A stretch of DNA of 64,000 nt from Paramecium octaurelia. Lineage: Eukaryota; Ciliophora; Oligohymenophorea; Peniculida; Parameciidae. Positions 1-17,908 of the stretch are shown one piece after another; positions within the stretch are counted from its first letter, which is position 1; every line of letters begins with the position of its first letter. The notes beneath the pieces are model-generated. The model saw only the letters and a list, made by a program, of their open reading frames with translations, made no database searches and was not told where the DNA came from. The DNA is taken from positions 377,820-441,819 of the forward strand of contig CAJJDP010000003.1 of the NCBI GenBank assembly GCA_905182995.1. The letters are read 5' to 3'. Both the position numbers and the translations under genes were made by a program.

Positions 1-438
1 ATACTTGAAATCTTATTTAAAATATTTTTTTCAAATATCCTGCTGATTAATTAGGAGAATATGATTTAACATAGAAATAGTTAAAATAAATCTTAAATTC
101 TAGATATATAATATTTCTCTTTTAATAGAATTAATAATTTTCTTTGATTATAAATTCTATCTACTGTTTCTGTTTTTGATTTAATTTAAACACTAGAGAA
201 ATTATTTTTTAAAATCTTTACAAATCAAAATATATAAAATATTATCCTACTAATTTTTCTGATTAAATTTATATAATATAATTGATGGGTGTATATATCC
301 ATTAATTAGAACCTAGAAGACTTTTGATTTCTCTGATTGTTATAATGATAAGTTTCATTGTAAACGCAGAAAAAGTTCAACGGAGGTCAATAAGTTATGG
401 CAATAATATAAAGACTAATTATTATTATTATTTACTAA
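1..438. other. AT-rich intergenic DNA at window edge
   Basis: I see no TGA-terminated reading frame with protein-like composition on either strand. The tract is strongly AT-rich with short A and T runs. It presumably holds the promoter of the gene starting at 439 and perhaps the end of a neighbour outside the window. Confidence 0.5.
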
Positions 439-1772
439 ATGGAAATTAATTAAGACACTCTAAACTTTTTATTTAAAGAATTATGTGCTATGGCTTTCTT
501 TTAACAAAAATCACAAAATGAATTAAATGACCTTTATCAATATTACACAATGCAATAGGCTAAGTTAATGAATCAGTTTTAGCATGATTAGATGATCAAT
601 GAATAAGAATTAAAGTATAATTGGAATGATATTATGTAGATTGGTGAACAGATTTATAGCAAGAATTTCAGAGGCTTTCTAATTAATGGTGGCAAAGCGA
701 CAAATCATTAGGTGCCAGGAATCTAAATTTTAACCAACAATATATAATTGTTTGACTTCCTCTTTTGAAGGCAAAAATAATCTTATTTGTTAGTTAATTT
801 AAGCGATATATGGGGAGTGCAGACTTTAGATTGAAATGCTAACAAATAAGAACCAGAAGGTTGAAGTTAAAAGAGTAATTCTTTATCAATATTAAGATAC
901 ACAGTCAAGACAACAACAATGATGAAGATAAACTTCAGAATCAATTTTATTCAGTTTAAGTTACGAATAAGAAAAATATTTAAAATGATTGGCAAATTAA
1001 TATTAAAAATAATAAAAAGTTGAACAATTATTACTCTAAAGTATTTCCCAAATTATATGATGTGATTGGCAGCGTTGATAAGTATATACTACAACATTAA
1101 CCTAGAAGTCAGGATGAATAAATCCTTTATTTCTAAAATAGAGATTAAAATATGGACAGGATATTCAATTAGTTACTTTAGCAGAACCAACATATCAAAT
1201 AATCATTAAATTGGTCAGTCAACTTGGATTAAGAAATGTATAATAATAAGATCGAATAAAAACTGTAAAAACTAAAATTATAATAATTAATCCCGAGTCA
1301 TTAATTATCAACATAATCATCTCCAACAAAGCCCTCGTAACCGTCAAATAAATCAATTAAATAGAATGCCCCTATAAGTCCCTTCAAAAATGGCATCATT
1401 AGTAATAGTAAGATGCCGTCAATTAATGTAAAATTCAGAAGCATATCACAAAATGTTCCTATGAGCGAAACAAATTTTAAGAGTTAAAATATGTTCTTGA
1501 ATTTTCAATAACAAGCATAGTAAAATCCCTAATCATATTAATATTATTCATCAGAAACAGAAAAGGCTGCTTTGTTTTCTAAAATAATTGAAAGCTATAA
1601 ATAAAATTAATTTCAGCTGAATAAGATAAAAATAGAATTCAAGCCCAAGCGTTAACATTGTTCTGTTCTGAAGAGCAAATTAATGATAGATCTCATCCCA
1701 CTTCATAACTCAAAATTAAAGCCTAAAGGCACTCGAAATTTTTTATAGTAAGTACCATAAATAATTAATTGA
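439..1772 (+). CDS. Q/N/S-rich hypothetical protein, 427 aa
   Basis: I do not recognise this protein. It starts at MEINQDTLNF and is rich in Gln, Asn and Ser; many Gln codons are TAA/TAG. Two introns fit: 636-663 (28 nt) and about 878-899 (22 nt, starting GTAATTC). With both removed the span is exactly 428 codons ending in TGA. The first third is helical and Gln-rich. The middle has a moderately hydrophobic stretch (KNNLICQLIQAIYGECRL). The C-terminal half is Ser/Pro/Lys-rich and looks disordered. Without splicing the frame stops at a TGA near 766, so a standard gene caller would truncate it. The next gene starts 299 bp downstream on the same strand. Existence is well supported by reading frame and splice closure; function is unknown. 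Confidence 0.6.
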
Positions 1773-2071
1773 TCCTTATCTTTGTGTATCAAATTTGAGT
1801 TGTGTCATTAATAAATGGTTTAATTTATAACTTAAATTTATGAATAATATTTTGGATAATTACAATTTATAAATTATTTTTAAGTTAATATAACTCATCC
1901 GTAGACAGGTATTAAAATATAAAGTACTTATTTTTTCATATTAAAGTAAATATACTTGATTATCTTTGATGCAACACTTAACATACTAGTTTTAATTAAA
2001 GAGTTAAATGATTGTTCGAATTACAAGAGTATTTTCCAATATATAAACTTTATTAATTAATAATAAAATAT

Positions 2072-4647
<2,576 letters not shown>

Positions 4648-4712
4648 TGTAGAAAATATGCATTAATTATATTAAATATTTTTATTGTAAATGTACACTA
4701 TATTATATTGAC

Positions 4713-5392
4713 TCATTTCTTGGTTTCTTTGGCTTGCTTTCTTTTCTCTTTAACTCCCACAAATTTAGCGTTGTACCATTCTTATCTTAATCTTCTGTAA
4801 ACGTTTTTAGCTCTTAACTCCTTTGAAATAACAGTAGCCTTTTCTCTCTTTGGTGTTCTTTAGAAAGTGATGACCTATTAGTTATTAAAGTCAGCTTTAC
4901 TTCTGGATTAGTATTCTATGTGACTGGTTGAGCTACAACTTCATTAGCTGAGTCTTTCACAACTCCATTCTTTGGTTTGCCAGCAACTCTTGGGAATAAG
5001 ACTAATTTTGACAAATATGCCTTGATTCTTTTAACATTAGCTGCCAATTCTTCTTAACTGTTGTTTCTTCTTCTGTGATCGACGGCAATACCAACTGTTC
5101 TGGCGAATTATGCATTAAGTCCTGCTTCTTTCAATTCAATAAGTGAGAATCCTCTTCCCAATTTCTAAACTCCATTGTATTTAATAGTTTGGCCTCTAAC
5201 AACTGGTCTAAGTAACTCCACTGGTCTTGGAGATGCTCCTATTTATTGATCTAATTTTCATCTACTTAATGCATTGGCTTATCTCCTTTATTGTCTTCTT
5301 CTCTTTGCGGCTGGTTGATTATAGAAGGTCTTGACAAATCTTGTCCAGTGCTTTCTTAAATGGGCATTTGGGAGTTGTTAATTATGCTTCAT
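4713..5392 (-). CDS. RPL13: 60S ribosomal protein eL13, 208 aa
   Basis: Large-subunit ribosomal protein eL13. The family's features are present in order: a short N-terminus, NAHLRKHWTRFVKTFYNQPA followed by a run of Arg/Lys, then PRPVELLRPVVRGQTIKYN, GRGFSLIELKEAGL, ARTVGIAVDHRRRN, NVKRIKAYLSKLVLFPR and a Lys-rich tail. Length is close to the usual eL13 (about 210 aa). Two introns of 27 and 26 nt interrupt the frame, one after the basic N-terminal block and one before the VITFQRTPKRE segment; removal gives 209 codons. The start ATG overlaps the last possible stop of the upstream same-strand gene. High lysine and arginine and codon use typical of a highly expressed gene support it. Confidence 0.93.
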
Positions 5393-6025
5393 CTTTAGAA
5401 AATTTAAAAAATAAATATATGGATATTTAAAAAATATATGAAATGTCTCAAATGAGAAATATTCAATATAAAAATCATTTCTTTCAAAGTTAAGTAATTA
5501 TCCTCAAAGATTGTCTACTCATTTAAATAACTAAAATACTTCACGGATTCCTTTCTACTCGTTTTTCTATCAGTGATAATCGGAGTCTCTTTAATGTCTT
5601 GTCCCTTCCCTTGTGTTATTTCGACAGTTTTCAATTGAGAAATAGAGTTCTCAAAGTGTAATTCTGTTTTTTTGGTCTTATTCTCATCAAAAATCTCAAC
5701 AAGTTTCGGTTAAATCATAATGTATGCTTTTTAAGTTTGGACTAACTTATTCTCAGATGGGGATTTCTTCATCACAATCTAATCTTAAGACTTGTCTCTA
5801 AAAGAGAGTATAAAAACAAACAATTTTACAATGTATTAAGAATGAAAGATTTCGCTTGTTTGTGTGAACGACTGGAAGAAATTGTTTTTGATGCTTTCAT
5901 TAAAAGACAGCTGAAAGTAATAAAAATAATTAATTTACTAAAATTTTTATGAAAAAACTCCTTAAACCATCTAGACAACTTAATCCATATGTCCGAATAC
6001 ATATAATCTCTGAATATTGGTTCAT
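5389..6025 (-). CDS. Hypothetical protein, about 202 aa
   Basis: Not recognised. The frame begins MNQYSEIICIRTYGLSCLDG, contains one 28-nt intron (GTAAATTAAT..CTTTCAG) and then runs as a charged, Lys/Glu/Thr-rich protein (KPKLVEIFDENKTKKTELHF in part reads IQPKLVEIFDENKTKK). Read straight on, it stops at a TGA that overlaps the eL13 start codon and has an AT-rich, doubtful end. An alternative 25-nt intron (GTATTTTAG..GAGTAG) would end it at 5484, leaving a normal spacer before eL13. Both versions keep the frame. The gene is real by composition; its 3' end is uncertain. Confidence 0.5.
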
Positions 6026-6198
6026 TTCAATCCATCAATAAAGATATTTATAAATCTACCCTTTAATATAATCACTAGAATATAACTATTAATTAAAGAA
6101 TATATTTATAGAAATACACACAATTATCACTCTATTTAGAAAGTATTCATAAGTGGAGTTATTTATAATTGAATTTGAATATGTATATATCAAAATAT

Positions 6199-7033
6199 TC
6201 AGTCTTTTGCTGCTCTGTAAATTTTATTGCAAGCATCTTCTAATAATCCTAATAGAGATTCTTAAGATTCTTCTCTTAATTTTTTTTCTTCTTCTATTTC
6301 ACTCTTTACTCTAGAAACCAAGTCCTTAAGCATTTCAAATATAGCTGCTTCCGATTCCTCTCTTTTATGATTTATGTTATCAGTACCTCAACTTCTTCTA
6401 ATTGCCTAGACCTTCATTCAATCGTTTAATTTCATCTCCTGCTCTTCTCAAAGTTCCATTGTCATTGTCTTCTCTATCCTGTCCCTCCGTTTTAACCATA
6501 TCGTATAATTTTGGTAAATCATTTTCCAATGAGGTGGTGATATTTTCAACCTACTCTTACCTAATCTTCCCTTCAGTTTGGATGTCAGATTTCAAATATA
6601 CGACCTAATTTTAATTTTATATTTTACCTTTTCATCCAAGTAGCCTTACAATTTAAGATTTCCATCTTTTCTTAAAGCAATCTCCTATTCAAGTTTAGTT
6701 GTTATTCTACTTTCAAAGGCAGCCACCTCCCTCACTCTTTGTTCAAACTAAGTTTCGAAGGCATTATTTTCTTCCTCTATTTGTTTTTAAAGTCGTACTA
6801 TTTCATCCTTTAAAGTGTGCTATATTTAAATAGTATCAAATTCATACAAGTTTCCTATTGTAAGATGTTATTGTGTCTTGAATTCTTTCCTCTACTCCTG
6901 TAATTCTTCCACAAATAGTGTCTATTCTGTGTGCTTTAGAAGAGTCATGTTGCAATTGAATTGAATTGAGTTTTTCAGAGATTTTAGCAAATCTTTCGTT
7001 GAAGGGTGTATTTGGATTCATTTTTATTGACAA
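6199..7033 (-). CDS. SF-assemblin-like striated-fibre protein, 252 aa
   Basis: Coiled-coil protein of the striated-fibre assemblin family, which builds fibres attached to basal bodies; in ciliates these include components of the cortical rootlets. The N-terminal non-helical head (NPNTPFNERFAKISEKL) is followed by an almost unbroken coiled coil containing RIDTICGRITGVEERIQDT, FEQRVREVAAFESRITTKL, ENDLPKLYDMVKTEGQDRE, FEMLKDLVSRVKSEIEEE and the terminal LLEDACNKIYRAAKD. The spaced aromatic-poor heptads and total length match the family. Three introns (28, 23 and 25 nt) are needed; 253 codons remain. The start could also be the Met four codons further in. Its 5' end faces a 1-kb intergenic region shared with the gene at 8044. 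Confidence 0.8.
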
Positions 7034-8043
7034 ATTTTATTTAAGTTTATTTATATTTTATTAAAAAGAGACATTAATAATTATTAAAAAATAAAAATAG
7101 ATTTTTGAATCAAATTGTCAATCTAATAAATAAAAGAAAGAATCAACGCATATTATCTGTGAAGTAGAATAAATTTCATAGGTATTTGAAACTCCTGTAT
7201 GATTTTGCACTTTACTTGTAATTACAGAGTTTTATTTATAACATAGTTTTTTCTACAAACAAGAGTTTAGAGATAATCAGAACTTTGGAACTGATCTTAT
7301 TTTAAAGGAGAATAGTTGAATTTGAAGTTCTCAATCCTACCTTACTAAGTATAAAGGTGTTTAGATAGATTTTTAAAAATATTACTAGATCTGACTAATT
7401 ATGATAAATGTTCTTCAAATATGTTTTTCAACAAGACTCCGTATTAGGAACACAACTGCAAAGAAATTTTAAAGGTATTCATGATAAGCTGATATAAATT
7501 GTTAACAATCTCCTAACAGTTTAATTAATTTATTAAATTATATTTTGCAATAAATAAGAATAATCCTAATGGAATTTGAAATTATGTTAAGACCTCAATA
7601 ACTCACTAACTAATATAAAGCAAGAATATATTAAATTAGATTTTCATAAGCCATTAAATACATGACAAAGTGAGAGTCATATTTATTATGATTTTGAAAT
7701 TAAATTGAAGTTTAAAAATATAGAGAGGTGGTTGATGAAATATTTAGAATAAGTTTTTAATTAAGGCTATTTTTATATTATTATATTATAAAAAAGCAAA
7801 TGATTTTTAAACTTATTATAATATTTTAAATAACAATACTCATATTTTTATTGGAATGAACGAATACTATTCTGTTGAAATTGACAATTCCAATAATAGA
7901 TTGATTAAATTAAAGCAAAATTAAAAGAAATCAAAAATTTTTCACTAATTCGTCATCCAAAAATGATACATTTATTAATGATATTCTGTCTCAAATTCAA
8001 ATTAATTTTTCAACAATTATATATTAATTATTATAAACTCAAA
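7034..8043. other. 1-kb intergenic region between divergent genes
   Basis: AT-rich DNA between the SF-assemblin gene (-) and the gene at 8044 (+), so it must contain both promoters. The only ORF I noted is a 35-codon ATG-TGA frame at about 7857-7963. It has weak protein character and I do not call it. No repeats or RNA genes recognised. Confidence 0.4.
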
Positions 8044-8670
8044 ATGAATAAAGCTAGTGAAAGCGAAGAAATCTTAGATTTGTAAAATAATAGCAAAAGT
8101 TTCAAGTAAACTATATAAATTCAACAATTAGTAAGAAAGCCAATCGGCCATAGCATTATCAAAGGGTTGACGCCAATTTACGACAACAAATAATAGAACA
8201 AACTTGCATCAAAGGATAACCGCTCAGATAGGTTTAAACTAAACTATTGTTACTTAGATTGCTTAAAACTTGGGAATTAAGTACTCCACAGCCAAAGCCA
8301 TAGTCTAGGTGTACTAAAATGAAGGCAGAATTGGAAAGAAGAGAACAAGAGATAAACGAATATTCCAAGAATTAGAAACATACATTCTGCTTGTCAATAA
8401 GCAAACAGGGAAAATAGAAAAAAGGAGGTTGAAGTCAGAATGCAACGGCCTCAAGAAAAATCTTTAAGATGCCTCTCTTAAGTAAAAGATTATAAATATA
8501 GCAGTCTTGAAGAAGCTCACTACTCTTAAATTGCTCAGTTCTTAGGAAACTATAATCTTGATTTAAGCAAAAGAAATATTGAGCCTCAAAATGAAAGTGT
8601 ATTTAAATTAGTGAAAATCTTAAATGAATAATACAAACAATTTTAGGATTTTAAAGAAAATGATTAATGA
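8044..8670 (+). CDS. Hypothetical protein, 192 aa
   Basis: Not recognised. Starts MNKASESEEILDLQNNSKSF. Two introns fit: a 23-nt one (GTACTCCACAGCC..CATAG) and a 25-nt one (GTCAATAAGC..AATAG). After splicing the protein has a basic N-terminal half and a helical, charged stretch (TKMKAELERREQEINEYSKNQ). Then comes EVEVRMQRPQEKSL and a tail ending QYKQFQDFKENDQ. Removal of both introns gives 193 codons. Without splicing it stops early at TGA near 8315. It converges on the minus-strand gene ending near 8849. Confidence 0.5.
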
Positions 8671-8848
8671 TTTAAATTAATATAAGCTTATAAATGATTC
8701 ATTATATTAATTTGAAGATAATAAAATGTTTTATCAAACTTTCAGTAAATATTAATTATTTCATATAAATTTAATATAATATGAAATGTATAGGCTTTGT
8801 CCTGATAAATTAATTAATGCCTACATGAGGAAACATTCTTTTGCTCTC

Positions 8849-9244
8849 TCAAAAGTCAATGAAATTTATCCTTAATTATCCTTAGTTCTAAATTCTTTAC
8901 TTAGGTAATTTGTGTTTAATACCCATTTTAAACCTCTTCTGGGATTAAGACCTTACAATTTGCAGTGCTAGATTGATTATTTGACTATTGAATGTTTGAA
9001 ATTTCATGTGTTAGAGACTTTAATATATGATAATATTTAATTTATATTCTTCAGTTTACTATTGATCTTGATATTCCATATTCTAATTTGATGCTGACAA
9101 TCCTTCTTTCAATCCTAATAGTGGCTTTGCGGGTAACATAAATTGTGAGAGCGTTTTCTTATAAAATTTGTCACTTCCTTTCCTTAATTATAATACTTTA
9201 CTAATATTAGCTTCTTCAATATCCTAATAAAAGATGAGTTTCAT
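8849..9244 (-). CDS. Hypothetical small protein, structure uncertain
   Basis: The minus strand opens with MKLIFYQDIEEANISKVLQL and reads on through KGSDKFYKKTLSQFMLPAKP and EGLSASNQNMEYQDQQQTEE, which is good protein-like sequence. Downstream another frame becomes more convincing (KVLIPEEVQNGYQTQITQVK) and ends at 8856, whereas the unshifted frame ends at 8849. An intron or a sequencing frameshift must join them, but I could not find a normal-length intron that closes the frame. Function unknown. It is divergent from the deubiquitinase gene, with about 106 bp between start codons. Confidence 0.4.
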
Positions 9245-9350
9245 TCGAATAGGCAAGAGATCTTAGATGAAGTAAAACGTAAAGTAATAATTTAAATAAA
9301 TATTTTTGTGAATTTTATTAGGAGAATTTAATTTTATTTAAAATTTTCTA

Positions 9351-12511
<3,161 letters not shown>

Positions 12512-12542
12512 TTTATTTTATTGGTAATGTATAATATATGAT

Positions 12543-13476
12543 TCAATCTTATTTTTCCTTATATCTTATGATTTTTCTTAGAACCCAAGTTAATGTGAAC
12601 ACAATGACGAATGCGATTATACTAAGCAAGTTTAAGTAGATCTCCGAAAACACATAATACCAATTTCCGATGTATGGGAGAAATGGATCATGATCTGGTC
12701 GACAAAGCATATAGTTTAAATTAGCCCAAGTCATTAATGATATTGGCAACATGTAAATCTAAACTTGTAAGTAGTGCTTACTCTCTAATAAAGGACATGA
12801 GAATCCCATCCGAACATCTATTCAATAAAGAAGGTCTTCCATTCAAAAAAGAAGAATCTTCCACTTAATGTCAATGCCAAGGGACCTGCGAATGCTCCAA
12901 GAAGGTGCTCTATCCAAAAGAATTCCACTTCGAAGGGCAATTCCATACCTGTGGTAACTGGGAATTTTAGTGCCTTGAGTTTAGAGGATGATTGAATACT
13001 GCAAATACTCCATATAGCCACCTTAATTGGCATATAAAAATGACAGCACTAAATTTATGCTTTTTGGTCAATAACACATATCCCTACATCAATAACACTA
13101 TATGACACGGGTTATTCATAAACACACCTATGTAATTGTCTTATTCTCACATATACCCCTTCCTGTATACAATTTATATCCGGTTTAAACAATAAATGTT
13201 CCCCAACATGCCAGACCAACCAAGTACTCTAAAATACTAGGCTTCTTCCCCATAGCTCTTGTCAATTCCTGAGATACTTTTATTTTAGCCCAGCATTTTT
13301 CTTAACTTGATCAAATTCTTACTCATCACAAGAAAGCAAATAATCGCAGAAACCGCTGAAATTGAGATACGAAATGTGTTAGTCATATCGTTATAGCATT
13401 TTGGTCCGCCGTCTGAAAAGTGTTCATAATTCTCTGTGTAGATATTACCATAGAGTCCCCAACGTACAATATCCAT
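12543..13476 (-). CDS. TMEM164-like multi-pass membrane protein, 286 aa
   Basis: Membrane protein with about six hydrophobic segments, among them ISISAVSAIICFLVM, ILEYLVGLACWGTFIV, HLLGAFAGPLALTLSG and LLSIIAFVIVFTLTWVL. Conserved-looking features are the acidic-His pair in FFWIEHLLGAF and the late motif NLNYMLCRPDHDPFLPYIGNW. These resemble what I recall of the TMEM164 family (acyltransferase-like; NxNxMLC..DPF), and the length fits. Introns of 22, 28 and 23 nt are needed; 287 codons remain. The start ATG is only 13 bp from the start of the divergent coiled-coil gene. Family assignment is from remembered motifs, so only moderately sure; membrane topology is clear. Confidence 0.6.
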
Positions 13477-13489
13477 TAATTAAAATTCT

Positions 13490-16400
13490 ATGACTTATTA
13501 ACCAACTGTTTATGAATAATAGCTGATAAGAGATCAAGGCGAAGATTTCAGAATCAGGGTCAAATCCGCCATCAAGAAATTCGACTCTATAGCTAACTTT
13601 CTTAAATTGTCTATGAGAAACATAATCAAAGAAATGGTTAAAGAATTATTGGCAGTTGATGATGAAACTCTAGTGAACAATTTCTATTTTGTAACATACT
13701 AGCATTTATTCGATAGAAATATTTCACAAGATATGAGGATTAGCATTTTAGATTTATGATGCAAAGTTTAAATTTCATTTTTGATTAAGAGACCCATTTC
13801 GCCTTTAATGATGATCTCAATTATAAATACATTGCTATCATATACACAGAACAAATTAGAAATTACCTTAAGGATCAGAACGATAACGGTTTAAAAAGGT
13901 TATGGAACAAATTAAATTTGCTCAAATAACAAAAAGAAACCGATGAAGTCGAAGAAGGATTTTGGGATGGATTGGACACTGAAAATTGCAGTTAACAATC
14001 AAAGAATAAAAAGTTTGGCAAAAGTGTAAATCAATTATTCAATATCTAGAACTTAAATGAAAATGAAAATGAATTTTGCCATACCAGAAAGGAAATGCAA
14101 TTGAAGGACTTATTAATTTAATCCTTGTAGACTAAATTATTCTAAAGAGAATAGAATCTAGTTTAAACAACACAAGGCTATCTCAAGGAGTTATAATCTT
14201 TAAGAGAATAATTATTTCGAAAGGATTATACTCTCATAAGTCCCGACGAACCTTTTGAAGTCTCCTTTATGGATTTTACTGAAGTTCTGGATGCAAACAT
14301 CAAAAAACTATTCACAACTCACATCATAGATCTTAAATTCCAATTTAACAACAGGATTATTGATTACATCAAATTAATGTATTTTTGTTTCTCATAATAA
14401 GATAGGCTCAAAGAGAAGAAATAAAAAACTATAAATAGTAAATCTAAAAACTCAATCACCAAATAAATAATATTGATGGTCCATCTGAACTGTTAAAAAA
14501 GCTATTCTTGATTGATAATAATCCATATAGAATTTGGAAGTATATTGCAGATTTAAAAGGCAATCAATTTTTCAAAGAAGTGTTTGAATAATAAAAGGCT
14601 GTGTATGGTATCAATTATCAAGAACTAAACAAACTATTAATGACAAACAAGGCATTTGAAAGAGAGTATTAATTGTACAAGGAATAAATTTTATCGGAAT
14701 AATTGGTGTTTTTTGAAAGAGTTCAATAAGAAATTGAAGACATCAAGAAAAAATATATTAGGTTAGAATAAGAGAAGCAAACAATCGAAAATCAAAGAGC
14801 ATAAGAAAAATAGCAATATCTTACATTAGCTGCCTAGTATTATGATGAAAAGATTAAACTAGAAATAGATATTCTTAATGAATCCAAGAAACAAGAAATA
14901 GAAGCCATCAAATTGTAAACTACTCAGATTGATAAAATTAAAATAAAATTTGCATTCAAGTTATGGCTTGTAATGAGTAAAGTCCATAAAAATGAGGATT
15001 TAATGAAGATTTTAAAGGAAAATGAATATTTTGATGAAAAACTAATAAGCTTAAAACTATAAAATTAAGAGCTATCTCAATTATTAGAAAACGAAAAGAA
15101 AGCAAATACTAATCTAATTGCCAAGTCCTCTCTCATGGAATTGGATTTAGAAAAACAAAAGAAGGACTTAAGTCATTATAAATGTAATTTTATCAGAAAA
15201 TTAATATAATAGTTGTTTTTAATGATTGGCAGTAGCAAAATTAAATGTTGTAGGAAAAATTACAACAGAAAGAAAAGGAGTATTAACTGCTTAACTCGTT
15301 CTCTTAGAAAATTCTCAGATTAATTGATTCTAGATTAGCTAATGTAAAATTCATCAGATAATTAGTTAAAACCCTAAGACATAAATTTAGATGATAAATC
15401 AAAGGAAGTAGTTAGAAGCATTATGAGCTCAATAAAATAGTTAAATATTAAATCTTTGAGATCCATTGAAGAGATAAAGTAATAAGGCTAGTTGAACTTA
15501 GAAGTTTATGTATTATGAATTGTTAATTTTAAGCAAACCTTAACATAGGAACTGAAAAAGCACTAAGGTACATAAACTGAAGGAATGGTTCCTTAATAAA
15601 CAAAAGTAACAGAATCGTCAGATGAATCAAATAAAAAGTCTAATCTAATATAGAAATCATAAAATACTTAAGGGGAGGAACTGAATCAATAGCAATAATC
15701 AGATGGAACTATTTAGAAAAATGAGTAGAAAATTAAACCTAAATTGATTGTCAGTTAACTTCCTGATAGTCAAGAAGAAATATAACGGTAAAAAGAGTTT
15801 GAAGAGTAATCAACGAGATTATCTCCTTTAAAAGTACTGTAGAATTTTGATTATAAAAATGCTATCCCTTAAAAAAAGTAATCTCCAGATAAAACAGGAA
15901 CAAAATTTTAAGAATATTAAGAATATTAATCTGATTAAGTAATTTAACTATTAGAAGTTAGTGAATAGGTCGAGCAAGAATAAAATTAAATTCAAAAAAA
16001 AAACAACTAATTAAGAGTTGAATAATCAAAATCATAAAATTAAAATAGATAAAACTGTTTTACAAGCTAGTAATAGAAAAGGTAAGATGATTCAAATCAA
16101 CAAAATGCAATGTCATCAACAAGAAATAGCAGATCATTTAGGGTTAGAGCTAGTTCATAAAATAATAATTCTTTAATCCCAGTTGTTCATGAGAAGTTAT
16201 ATGCTGATAGTTAAGAAAAATAGGAAAGGATAAAAAATTTGAAGGAAAACCTAGAGCTACTAGAAAAAAACCATTGGGATAAGATTTTAGATTTATTTAG
16301 TTAATAGCCATCTGGCAATTACATTTTGAGTAAATGTATTCCATCCAAAGTCAATGAGGCATAATTTTAGTTCCTTGAAACATCTACGTATTTCTCTTAA

Positions 16401-16619
16401 TAACATAAAAAATACTACAAATAAACAAAAAGTAAAACTCCAAATAAGGAAAAATATAAATCATGGATTATGAGATAAACAGGATGTATAGATAAAATGT
16501 TTGACACTTTAAATAGTATATCAAAGCCAAATTCTAATTCAGTAAATCAAACTGATTCTATAATCAATTAGTCAACTTTATTACCAAATCACATTTTTGC
16601 TTTTAAAAAGAAACCTTGA
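13490..16619 (+). CDS. Large coiled-coil protein, 999 aa
   Basis: Not recognised as a named family. Begins MTYQPTVYEQQLIRDQ. The first third is globular or helical and ends with PDEPFEVSFMDFTEVLD. The middle (roughly residues 270-600) is a long coiled coil (FQKEVFEQQKAVYG-type, EREYQLYKEQILSEQLVFF, QRAQEKQQYLTLAAQYYDEK). The last third is Gln/Ser/Lys-rich and low in complexity, ending KNHWDKILDLFSQ..ILSKCIPSK..HIFAFKKKP. Five introns (26, 23, 29, 22 and 30 nt) are required; removal leaves exactly 1000 codons. Architecture suggests a structural or centrosome/basal-body type scaffold, but that is inference only. Its promoter must fit in or beyond the 13-bp gap to the divergent membrane-protein gene. 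Confidence 0.7.
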
Positions 16620-17908
16620 TTTTATTTATAGCTAATAATATTTATCAAATTTTTTAAATAACATATTATTGATTTTCAATTATTTGATCCACATTTAATT
16701 ATTTTATTGGTTTCATGCTATTTTTTGGGATAATTACTCATATATGTATAAGATCCTAAATTCATCGTAAATTTCAAAATTATATATTTCTTGAGATTCT
16801 AAAAGTGTTTTAAAATTTTTCAAAATATATTTCTTTAAAATATATCTTTTTAATTGATAGCAATCATTAAGAATAAAAAAGATTCTAGGTAAAAAACAAT
16901 GAGAGCATTTAAATTGAGCGATTTTGGCTTAATCTCCTTTATGGATTATTTACCTAAAATGATTGGTGTAGATTATTTTGGTTGAATACTATCACAATTA
17001 CATTTTTATTAAAAATGATTCTGACAATTGACAATTAATTATTAAGCAAAAAAAAGTATGTATCATCATCAAATAAAATATATCAGAATTAAAACTTCAT
17101 TATCATTTTAAAACCAAAATGCTTTGGTATTAGGAGTATACACTATAAATTATTTTCTATTTAATATTATTTTTTATGTTATTTACAATTTTAGGATCCT
17201 TGTAATTTGATTTCCCTTTATCTTTTACTCACTAACTCATACATATTAATTGATCACAATTGAATAAGTGTTAAGTGGATTTAAAAGTGAATAATTGAAT
17301 TCAAAAGAAATTCAAAAATAGATTAATTCACAAAAAGGGAAGAAAAGTTATTGAATATTAATAAATTAGAATGCTCTAAAATAATTGGATTGGAATTTCA
17401 ATACTTTAAAATGGATAAGTCAAAATTCTTAACAAATATTAATTTTGTTAATACTGCTCTAGCAATCAATTTTCCTTTATTTCTATAATAATTCTTAAGG
17501 TATATGTGGTGTAAGCACAACTTTCACTGCAATAGTATTGTTTAATAAAAAAAGAACTGAAAACTTTGCAAATTATTACTTATAATTTTAATCGAAAAAG
17601 TACCTACAATTTTTTGAACTTTGATAAGTGATTATCATATTAGATTATGCTAATTGCAATAAGATACATTGAAATGTTAAAAAGAAAACTTTATAATTTT
17701 AACGATTATCATAATTTTGATAAAAATTGTTTTGTGATAATTGGATAAGCGACAGGTCTAGCATAGGGAGAAGCGTTGAAATGCTTATAATAATAATATA
17801 TATAAAAAAAGTATTAAGTCCCCCCCGTTGCCTTTGCATTTTTTAACCTGATGTAATTGAGGATTTGATTTTTAATATTTTATTTAATTACTTTTCAATA
17901 TCAGTTAC
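16620..17908. other. 1.3-kb intergenic region upstream of the dynein gene
   Basis: The longest gene-free tract in the window. Mostly AT-rich, with a more GC-balanced patch at about 17735-17795 (contains GCGACAGGTCTAGCATAGGG) and a run of C at about 17821-17826. A 27-codon ATG-TGA frame at about 16900-16984 is too short to call. The dynein promoter must lie here. An RNA gene in the GC patch is possible, but no known fold was recognised. Confidence 0.4.

Noticed and set aside
1990-2025. Possible tRNA T-loop (TTCGAATT) near 2013
   Set aside because: No acceptor stem, anticodon arm or D-loop can be drawn around it.
8786-9091. Plus-strand ORF of about 100 codons starting MYRLCPDKLI
   Set aside because: Open only as the antisense of a better minus-strand gene (8849-9244), whose sequence is more protein-like and whose position gives normal convergent/divergent spacing.
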